Of a stretch of DNA of 16,496 bases, positions 6,903 to 14,400 are shown one piece after another. The notes under the pieces were generated by a model. That model was given only the letters and a program-made list of their open reading frames with translations, ran no database searches and had not been told where the DNA came from. This DNA is from an uncultured Pirellula sp. (GTDB lineage Bacteria > Planctomycetota > Planctomycetia > Pirellulales > Pirellulaceae). The position numbers were made by a program, and so were the translations under genes. The DNA is taken from assembly GCA_903837255.1 (NCBI GenBank), contig CAILTZ010000392.1:1-16496 (forward strand), in the 5' to 3' direction. Position 1 is the stretch's first letter. Each line of letters opens with the position of its first letter.

Positions 6903-6931
6903 TGTCTAGACAATAGTTGTTTAGACGACTA
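6903..6931. promoter_or_regulatory. Palindromic operator pair upstream of the MarR gene
   Basis: TGTCTAGACA (6903-6912) is a perfect 10-base palindrome. TAGTTGTTTAGACGACTA (6914-6931) is an 18-base palindrome with two mismatched pairs and shares the TNTAGAC core. Both overlap the promoter of the MarR gene. MarR proteins typically bind 16-20 base palindromes and repress their own operon, so these are likely autoregulatory sites (inference). Confidence 0.65.
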
Positions 6932-6935
6932 CTAT
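6907..6935 (+). promoter_or_regulatory. Sigma-70-like promoter for the MarR/flavoenzyme unit
   Basis: TAGACA (6907-6912, one mismatch to TTGACA) and TACTAT (6930-6935, two mismatches to TATAAT) are separated by exactly 17 bases. The ATG follows 9 bases after the -10 element, so the transcript would be nearly leaderless. The purine-rich AGAAGG at 6936-6941 lies at the expected start point and could serve only partly as a ribosome site. Confidence 0.55.
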
Positions 6936-6944
6936 AGAAGGTCT

Positions 6945-7424
6945 ATGAGCGAGGAATCCGACGAAAAGAAGCGCAAATTCGATTCGCAGGAGCAGGAGGT
7001 GTATCTCTCGCTTTGGCGGACCTACGACCGTTTGAAGGGGCTCGAAGAGGAGTTGTTCCAGAGTTGGGAGTTAACCTCCCAGCAGTACAACGTGCTTCGG
7101 ATTCTGCAAGCGGCCGCGCCGAGGCCTGTGCCGACCTTGCAGATATCGACCCGTCTGATCTCCCGGGCCCCGGACATCACCAGGATGCTCGATCGGCTTG
7201 GCGAGCGAGGCTTGGTCGGCCGGGTGCGGAGCCAAGAGGATCGCAGAACGGTTTTGGTCGAGATCACGCCACAGGGACTCGAACTTTTGGAAAAACTCCA
7301 GGAGCCTGTCAAGTCGCTGCATATTTCGCAGGTAGGGCATTTGAGTCAAGCCGACCGCACGGCTCTGTGCCGATTGCTACAGAAAACACGAAAGCCGCAT
7401 GAGCCGTCGGATGGCCATTGGTGA
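6945..7424 (+). CDS. MarR-family transcriptional regulator
   Basis: This 159-residue protein has the MarR winged helix-turn-helix. Helix YNVLRILQAA is at about 48-57, the recognition helix region SRAPDITRMLDRLGERGLV at 73-91, and the wing EDRRTVLVEITPQG at 98-111, including the nearly invariant D-R-R. The terminal helices give the dimer interface. MarR proteins are dimeric repressors that release DNA on binding small phenolic or lipophilic ligands or on oxidation. No redox cysteine pair is evident. A sigma-70-like promoter with overlapping palindromes lies directly upstream, which suggests autorepression. The halogenase-like flavoenzyme starts 33 bases after its stop, so it is the likely main target. 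Family is confident; ligand unknown. Confidence 0.92.
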   Translation: MSEESDEKKRKFDSQEQEVYLSLWRTYDRLKGLEEELFQSWELTSQQYNVLRILQAAAPRPVPTLQISTRLISRAPDITRMLDRLGERGLVGRVRSQEDRRTVLVEITPQGLELLEKLQEPVKSLHISQVGHLSQADRTALCRLLQKTRKPHEPSDGHW

Positions 7425-7457
7425 GTTTTAACGATTCCAACTGCAAGCAGGTGACCT

Positions 7458-8705
7458 ATGATCCAGTCAGTAGAAAAACCAGATGCAATCGTCATTGGCG
7501 GGGGGCCATCGGGTTGCGCCACGGCCACGATTCTAGCCCTGCGTGGCTACAAAGTCACCGTGTTTGAACGGGACCATTTCCCTCGCTTCCACGTTGGAGA
7601 ATCGCTCATTCCGTTTTGTCACGGGACACTCAAGCGGATTGGATTGCTCGACAAGATGAAGGCGAGCCATTTTACCAAGAAGTACGGCGTGCAGTTTATC
7701 AACGAGCATGGCAAGCTGTCGGAGCCGTTCCGGTTCGAGGAGTACGATCCTCACGAGCGCTCGCAGACATGGCAAGTCCTCCGCAGCGAGTTCGATCAAT
7801 TGCTCATGGAGAACGCACGTGAGCATGGGGTCGAGGTGGTCGAAGGGGCTCGAGTTCTGGACATTGAGCGACAGGGCGATCGGGTCGTTGGGGTCAAGGT
7901 CAAGGTGGGAGATGAGCCGGCCAAGGTTGTGCATTCCCAGGTCGTGGTCGATGCGAGCGGACAGTCGTCGCTGCTGATTGATCGCATGAATTTGAGAGAA
8001 TGGGATCCGGAGCTTAAGAAGGCTGCCGTATGGACTTATTTCAAGGGAGCTAAACGCGAGCCGGGTTTGGATGCTGGTGGAACGATCGTCATTCAGACAC
8101 AAGGCAAGAAGGGTTGGTTTTGGTACATCCCGCTCCATGACGACGTGGTGAGCGTCGGAGTTGTGGCCGACTTTGACTATCTTTTTAAGAACCGAGACAC
8201 CAAGGATCCCGAGAAGCTCTTCCAGGAAGAAGTGGCTCGTTGCCCTGGGGTGCAGCCCCGGATTGCGGGAGCCGAGTGTGTCGGCGAATATCGGATCATG
8301 AAAGAGTACTCGTACAAGGCTAGCCAAGCGGCAGGCGATGGTTGGGTGCTCGTCGGGGATGCCTTTGGGTTCCTCGATCCACTTTACTCCTCGGGCATTC
8401 TATTGGCCCTGGTCTCGGCCCAGATGGCTGGCGATGCGATAGCTGATGCACTGGATGTCAACGATCCATGCGAGGCACGCTTGCGGGCTTGGGAGCCCGA
8501 GTATCGCAAGGCGATGGATCGGATGCGGAACTTGGTCCGAGCCTTCTACGACGGCTTGAATTTTGGCCAGTTGGTCCGTAAGCATCCGGAGAAGAAGCAC
8601 CTGATTACCGACATCTTGATCGGTAATCTTTTCAAGGACGAGGTCGATGAACTTTGGCCACTGATCGACGCGTTACGCGAAGAAGAGATGGCCATGAGCA
8701 GCTAG
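7458..8705 (+). CDS. Flavin-dependent halogenase-like FAD oxidoreductase
   Basis: This 415-residue soluble flavoprotein opens with a Rossmann dinucleotide motif GGGPSG (14-19) after IVI. It has the FPRFHVGESLIP segment (41-52) characteristic of flavin-dependent halogenases and related geranylgeranyl-reductase-like enzymes. It also shows the halogenase signature W-x-W-x-I-P as WFWYIP (220-225) and a flavin-binding VGDAFGFLDPLYSSG (299-313). K74/K75 in FTKKYGVQF is a candidate for the lysine that carries the active halogenating species. These enzymes need FADH2 from a separate reductase; none is in the window. The alternative is a FixC/geranylgeranyl reductase-type enzyme. An AGGTGA ribosome site at 7449-7454 precedes the ATG closely. 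Position right after the MarR gene suggests ligand-controlled expression. Confidence 0.8.
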   Translation: MIQSVEKPDAIVIGGGPSGCATATILALRGYKVTVFERDHFPRFHVGESLIPFCHGTLKRIGLLDKMKASHFTKKYGVQFINEHGKLSEPFRFEEYDPHERSQTWQVLRSEFDQLLMENAREHGVEVVEGARVLDIERQGDRVVGVKVKVGDEPAKVVHSQVVVDASGQSSLLIDRMNLREWDPELKKAAVWTYFKGAKREPGLDAGGTIVIQTQGKKGWFWYIPLHDDVVSVGVVADFDYLFKNRDTKDPEKLFQEEVARCPGVQPRIAGAECVGEYRIMKEYSYKASQAAGDGWVLVGDAFGFLDPLYSSGILLALVSAQMAGDAIADALDVNDPCEARLRAWEPEYRKAMDRMRNLVRAFYDGLNFGQLVRKHPEKKHLITDILIGNLFKDEVDELWPLIDALREEEMAMSS

Positions 8706-8707
8706 TC

Positions 8708-10174
8708 TTAGACTGCTTGTTCGGTTGGCAAACTATACGGTGCACGGTACTCTCGGGTGAGCCACTCGTTGGGTGCGTTGCTCCCGGTGAAGACTTCGGC
8801 GATGGGATCCAGAGCCAGTGGTTTTCCCATCCATATCGAGTAGTCTTTCACCAAGTTTGCATCGAGGTGTTCGGCGGTACGTTTCCAGGTTTCGACTACC
8901 GAGGCGTCAGCACCTTGGGATTGCAGTGAGCCGACGACCTCGGCGCTTGGGGTCTGTTTACCCAATCGCAGGGAGATGTTCCCGAGGTGGCACAAGGCGC
9001 TCGACAAGTGACCTTGTTCGATATCGGCATTTAGCGTTTTGTAGTCTCGACTTCGCATCGCGTCGGTGAAGTTCTTGTAGTGGCGTTCATCGCCACCCCC
9101 GTTGAATTGCTTGATCGGTTTTCCATCTAGGTCAAAGGCCGTGCCACTGGCGTAGGAAGTCATCACCAGATACCCCTTGGTTCCTTCGACGATGATACCG
9201 ACGTTTGCACCTTTGTAGTCAGGGGTGGGTAGTCCGCGGACCTCGAAGATCAATTTTCGTTTTCCATAATCGTGCACGACGACTTGGGTGTTGGCCGACT
9301 CTCCGGCGTCCTCGTATCCCAGTCGTCCGCCGAAGGACCAGACACGATCGCTGAGTCGGTCTTCGCCTAGTGCCCAGCGGCACAGGTCCATTTGATGGAT
9401 CCCTTGGTTGCCAAGGTCACCGTTGCCGTACTCCCATTGCCAGTGCCAATCGTAGTGAAACCGCTTGCGGGTCAAGGGTAGAATTTTCGCAGGACCGGAC
9501 CACAGGTCGTAGTCGACTTCTTTGGGTACTTCGTAGGTGCCACGAGGTCCGATCGAGTCACGGCGTTTGTAGCACAGGCCACGGGAGATGGACACATCGC
9601 CGATGCCGCCTGCATGAATGAACTCCATGGCTTCTCGCATGCCTGGGTTTGAGCGGCTTTGGGTGCCGGTCTGCACCATGCGTTGGTGTTTGCGTGCGGC
9701 TTGGACGACCCGTCGGCCTTCGAGGACGTTGTGGGAGACGGGCTTTTCGACGTAGACGTCTTTGCCTGCCTGGATGGCCCAGATGGCACCCAGGGAGTGC
9801 CAATGATTCGGGGTAGCGATGCTCACTGCGTTGATCGATTTGTCTTCGAGCAGTTTGCGGACGTCTTTGACCCACACGGGCTTTTTGCCACCTTGTTTCT
9901 CGGCGGCTTTATCGCAGCTGCGTTGGCCGGCTTTTTCATCGCAGTCGCAGATGTGGGTCACCACCGAGCCGGGTCTGCCTGCAAAGCCATCGATGTGGGA
10001 TTGACCTCGACCTCCAGCGCCGATGACGGCGACTTGGATCGTATCGTTTGGACCGATCGATGGTGGTTGCTGCTGGGGCTCGTTGGCTTGTGTTTGCTGG
10101 GCCTTGAGAGCCAAGGCGGCGGCGGTGGTGAACATGGACTGTTCTAGGAAGCGGCGGCGGGATTGCGAGCTCAT
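8708..10174 (-). CDS. Tat-exported Gfo/Idh/MocA-family oxidoreductase
   Basis: This 488-residue protein starts with a twin-arginine signal (SRRRFLEQS, residues 5-13, then an Ala-rich hydrophobic stretch), so it should be exported folded with its nucleotide bound. The NAD(P)-binding fold begins at VAVIGAGGRG (48-57). The family's catalytic EKP motif is at 143-145 (VYVEKPVSHN), and the second domain carries NQGIHQMDLCRWALG (256-270) with the likely catalytic His260. Length is typical for the large planctomycete versions, which act on sugars or sugar derivatives. Substrate is unknown. It converges on the halogenase-like gene, with only 2 bases between stops, and lies 144 bases after the deacetylase-like gene on the same strand. 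The ATG at 10174 is preceded only by a weak AAGG. Confidence 0.92.
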   Translation of the reverse strand: MSSQSRRRFLEQSMFTTAAALALKAQQTQANEPQQQPPSIGPNDTIQVAVIGAGGRGQSHIDGFAGRPGSVVTHICDCDEKAGQRSCDKAAEKQGGKKPVWVKDVRKLLEDKSINAVSIATPNHWHSLGAIWAIQAGKDVYVEKPVSHNVLEGRRVVQAARKHQRMVQTGTQSRSNPGMREAMEFIHAGGIGDVSISRGLCYKRRDSIGPRGTYEVPKEVDYDLWSGPAKILPLTRKRFHYDWHWQWEYGNGDLGNQGIHQMDLCRWALGEDRLSDRVWSFGGRLGYEDAGESANTQVVVHDYGKRKLIFEVRGLPTPDYKGANVGIIVEGTKGYLVMTSYASGTAFDLDGKPIKQFNGGGDERHYKNFTDAMRSRDYKTLNADIEQGHLSSALCHLGNISLRLGKQTPSAEVVGSLQSQGADASVVETWKRTAEHLDANLVKDYSIWMGKPLALDPIAEVFTGSNAPNEWLTREYRAPYSLPTEQAV

Positions 10175-10318
10175 GGGAGGAACCTTGTTGGTTTAGGGGT
10201 TGAGGATGGTTTACCCGACAGAATTTCGGGAGTGAACTTCGTCGATTGTAAAGGATCCAGCCAGGCATTGCAGCGCGTCAGGATTGTGCAAAGGGTTAAA
10301 AAACTCCGACGTCGAGGT

Positions 10319-11257
10319 TTACTGCGAAAGTTCTAGCCACTGGGCCGCGTTGGTTTTAAACAATTTCTCGATCCGTTCAGCCGGCCATGAGAGATCCCTT
10401 AGGCAGATATTCCGCATGCGGCCGAGGGTTGTGCCGGAACCCACGAAATGGGAGCGATCCTCGCTGCGAGGCACACCGTCGGGTCCTACATCCACTTTGC
10501 GATCGCCGAGTTGGTAGATGCCCGGTGGCAAACCAGCCGCGCTGATCGCATCGGAGATGATTGCGACCCGATCGTCTCCGAACCAATCGACCCAGGAGTC
10601 GAGCAACCACAGCGGCAGGTGGAACCCGTCGGCGATGAGAGTCACTCTCAGGGAGTCTCGCAATGACAGCACGCGGTGAATGATATTATCGTGTCTGGGG
10701 ACTGTTTGCGGACAGGCGTTGCCGAGGTGGGTAAAGAGGCTCAGTCCTGAGTCGATCGCACATCGAAGCTGATCGATCGATGGGTTGCAATGGCCGGCAG
10801 CAACGAGGATCTTTTGGGCGACAAGATACTCGATCCCTTTGCCCGTCGGATCGCATTCTGGAGCTAGAGTCACAAGTTTGAGCCAGCCGTTTGCGGCATG
10901 GACAAGCCGTTTGAGATCATCCAGGTTCATCGGTACCGCATGTTGTTTGGGGTGTGCACCCACATATCCTGGTTCAGGGGATAGAAAGGGGCCTTCGAGG
11001 TGAATGCCCACGGGCTTACTCGCGTGGCCTCGAGGTTGGCTGTTCGAGGTTTGGCAAAGCCTCGATAGGTTTGCGAGTTTCGAGCAAAGGGAATCAATGC
11101 TGTCGGTAATGAGCGTCGGCAGAAAGTGGCTGGTTCGGTCTTGGTCGAGCCAATCCAAGGCGGAGAGCCAAGAGTCTTCTTGGAGATCGGCCTGATTGAA
11201 ATCGATTCCGCCAATGCCGTTGATTTGAAGATCCACACAGTCGCCCGTTCGAGTCAT
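10319..11257 (-). CDS. nagA: Minimal N-acetylglucosamine-6-phosphate deacetylase-like amidohydrolase
   Basis: Family motifs of NagA are present in order: DLQINGIGGIDF (9-20), HLEGPFLSPEPGYVGAHP with metal ligand E88, AGHCNPS with H156, THLGNACP with H177, IADGFHLP with H213, and ISDAISAAGLPPG with catalytic D236. NagA removes the acetyl group from GlcNAc-6-phosphate in amino-sugar recycling. At 312 residues it is shorter than the usual approximately 380. The protein begins directly at the first barrel strand and ends soon after the barrel, so the flanking beta-sandwich is missing. An in-frame TAA 10-12 bases before the ATG rules out a longer start. H213 and D236 are kept, so activity is plausible. 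It lies upstream of the Gfo/Idh/MocA gene on the same strand, perhaps one amino-sugar unit. Confidence 0.82.
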   Translation of the reverse strand: MTRTGDCVDLQINGIGGIDFNQADLQEDSWLSALDWLDQDRTSHFLPTLITDSIDSLCSKLANLSRLCQTSNSQPRGHASKPVGIHLEGPFLSPEPGYVGAHPKQHAVPMNLDDLKRLVHAANGWLKLVTLAPECDPTGKGIEYLVAQKILVAAGHCNPSIDQLRCAIDSGLSLFTHLGNACPQTVPRHDNIIHRVLSLRDSLRVTLIADGFHLPLWLLDSWVDWFGDDRVAIISDAISAAGLPPGIYQLGDRKVDVGPDGVPRSEDRSHFVGSGTTLGRMRNICLRDLSWPAERIEKLFKTNAAQWLELSQ

Positions 11258-11332
11258 GATTGTGGGTTAGCTCCGAGTAGTATCGCTGATGGGCCTGTGA
11301 TGGCGGGAGGAGATTAGGATACCCGATGCATC

Positions 11333-11376
11333 AAAAAAAACCGGCTGGCTTATCCGATAAGCCAGCCGGTAGATTT
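11333..11376. terminator. Bidirectional intrinsic terminator
   Basis: A perfect 14-base stem ACCGGCTGGCTTAT/ATAAGCCAGCCGGT (11340-11370) closes on a 3-base CCG loop. On the + strand it is preceded by eight A (11333-11340) and followed by AGATTTTTT, so each strand gives a hairpin plus U-run. It lies 32 bases beyond the stop of the giant leftward gene, which it should terminate, and it insulates the leftward deacetylase gene that starts at 11257. Confidence 0.9.
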
Positions 11377-11401
11377 TTTAATTGACAAGCAGGAACGTCG
11401 A

Positions 11402-14400
11402 CTAGATCAAGTCATTGGCGAACAGATCGTCGAGAAGTCCGACGTTGGACTCTTCTTTGTCTTCTTGAGCGGCATAGCCTGCGAGCAAGCTATCGACGCT
11501 GTTGGGATCGACGCCGAGTTTCGATGCCCAGGTTGGGACCGATGAGCGAGCGTTCCAATTGGCTTGAACTGGGGCAGGAACATCGACCATTGTGGCAGCG
11601 TCGCTAGTTGCGAAGGTTGTTATCGCAGGGGCAGCTTCGCCTTCACCAGAGCCGTTCGATCCATTGATTCGGTTTACAACCCAAAGGATATCTAGCGGCG
11701 AGAGGTAACCGTCTTCGTTCACGTCGACATAGTATTTGTCGCCGGGCAATTCACCTTCGCCACCACCACCGCTGCCCAAGGCTCCGCCACCTTTGGTGTT
11801 GACTTGGTTAACCAGGATCAACGCATCGATGGGCGAGACGAATCCGTCGTTGTTGACGTCAAAGCGGTTGAATGGGTTGGTATTGCCTTCACCGCCAGCG
11901 GATCCAGAGCCCCCGGTGATGACCAATTCGGCTGGTAGGTAGCTGATTTGGTCATAAGGAACCTTGTTGCGAGGATCGCTGTAGAGGAGCGAATCGTGGA
12001 ATGGGCTGATGTCGGCCGGATCCGCGACGAACTTCGCGACACCTGGGGTGTTGGCTTTCATTCGGATGCTGAATTGGAGCAGTTCCGAGGTGCCCAGAGG
12101 CGAAGCGGAGTCTTGGAACGAACCGACTTCGTTGATCAAACCGGGGATACGGATATCGCCCGACTTGCCGTTGCTGTAACCGTTGGGTCCGGCGGCAAAC
12201 TCGATTTGGAAGCCCAAACCGTTAGGCGAAGTTTGGACAGCCACCAAGTTGCGATCGTAGAGGATGTCTTGGTAAGCTGCGAACACACCGCTTTGCGAGG
12301 TGGGTGATCGGAGATCCTGGACGTATCCTCGGAGCTCGAATTGGCTTCCGGATGCGATCGAAGTGATCGGCTTGCCGTTGAGATCGAAGGCCTTGAGCTG
12401 GATCTTCATCTTGTCGTTGAGGGAGGTATCCCCAACTTTCAGGGTCACCGTAGCGGTGGAGGTAAAGCCACGCGTATCGGCGATCGAGTAAGTGAATTGA
12501 TCCGAGAAGCCCAGGCTGCTGGTGAACGGAACGAATTGGATTCGGTCGTCCGAGGGATTAGTCGTACCGCGGTTGTCGATCGAAACAACACCGTTGGCAG
12601 GTTGGGTCACCGAAGTGATTCGAATTGGGCCGGCGGTTCCTACGATATCGTTTGCAAGGACATTGATAAACGATGTGGAGTTCAGGGGCAGTTCTGCAGT
12701 GCTGTCATCGACAGCGAATGGCAGTTCGGTTCCCTTGGGAACGACTTCGATCGTCGATCGCAAGTAGCGAACTTGTTCGAGCGGAACAGGAGCGTTCGGT
12801 GGGTTGTAAAGGACCACATCGGTGTTTGGCGAATCGTTGGCAGGATCGCCCACGAATTCTGCCAAGCCTGCCGATCGGGCCGTGAAGGTCAGGATTGTCA
12901 TGAGCGATGGATCTGCGAAGCTAAACGGTGGCTTTTCGGCACCCGTGAAGGCTCCGAGCGAGCGAATCACGCCTGGGACAGATGCCGAACCGGAGATACC
13001 GCTGCGATAGGGAGCGACCGGGGCGTTAGCAAAGTCCAAGGTGGTGTTTGCGCCTGGGCTCGACGGCAAGACGATGTTGGAGCTATAGAGCATATCGAGG
13101 TACGCTGCATAGACGCCTGGGTTTTGTACCGAGGTTGGAGGTGTTTGACCAGCTCCTCGTTCGGGTCGCAGGTCGTAGGTGTAAACATAGACTTGGAATT
13201 GATCCCCTTGGGTCACGCTGGTGACGGGGTTTCCGGCCATGTCTCGGAAACCGAAGCTGAACTCGACATTGTCATCGAGTCGATCGCCTTCGAGGGTATG
13301 GACCGTTACGCGAGCGGTCGTCGATTTGCCTTGACCATCGGTGACCGTGTAGGTGAACGATTCAGTTCCACCGAAGCCACGTCGTGGTGTGTAGCGGAGG
13401 CTCAGGCCACCGGAGCCGATCGAAACCGCGCCACCTTTGTCCGGGTTGGTGAAGTTGGTCACGACCAAAGATCCGCCGGCACCTTCGATGTCATTCAGGA
13501 GCACGTTGAGCGGATAGGAGACCGAGTTGGTCGGCAGGTCGAACGAATCATCCACAGCGACTGGATCGGTGAACTGTAGATTCACATTGACAGTGACGTT
13601 GGCCGTTTCTCGTTTACCGGAGGCAAAGACCACGGTGTAGGTGAAGCTGTCTTGGCCGAAGAATCCTCTTGGAGGGGTGTATCGAAGGGTATTGTTTGGA
13701 CCGATCGAGATGGTGCCACCTTGGGCCGAAGGGCCTGGCAGGACAGCCGAGACCGGATCGTTTGGTGGGAGGAAGTCGTTAGCCAGCACGTCGAAAATGT
13801 TCGCTGTACTGTTGCGAGCAACGGTGAACGAATCGTTCTGCAGAATGGTTCGAGGACCATTATTGATTGTGTAGACGTAGTCTTCCACTTCGCCAGCGGC
13901 GGTCCGACCCGTCGGTCCGACGTCGCGGGTTTGCGAGAGGCGGAAGCGGGCGAAACCATTGTTCACTGCATTGGCAGGGACCGTAAAGGTCACCAAGTTA
14001 TCACCTGCAACGGCCGATAGGTTCGAGACGATCTGTTCGCCTGGGTCACCCCAAACTCCGTTGCCATTGAAGTCGATCCAGCCTTGGACAAACGCACCGG
14101 CTCCGGTGGTGTTGGTCACGTTGATCCGGATGATGTTCTGATTATCGCCACGGACCAGCGGAGTTAGGAGAGTCACACCATCTTCGTCATTGATGACGTT
14201 GCCCGAGGCATTCAGAGGGCCGTTGGTATCATCGCCATTGGCGGTGGAGGTCGGGCGACCGTCGATTTCAGCATCCCAGTTCGTACCTAGTCGGAAACCA
14301 TCGAACTGGCCGGCCGAGGCTCCGTTGTTGCTGCGAAGTGTTGCGTAAGGAGCAGGAGCATCACCCCAATCGGAGGATTCACGGTTCCCGAAGTCGAAAC

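Noticed and set aside
7533..8327. Leftward 264-residue open frame
   Set aside because: It is antisense to the halogenase-like flavoprotein, which has intact family motifs.
12341..13579. Rightward 412-residue open frame
   Set aside because: It is antisense to the giant surface-protein gene; its composition follows from the reverse strand's regular codon use and shows no domain.
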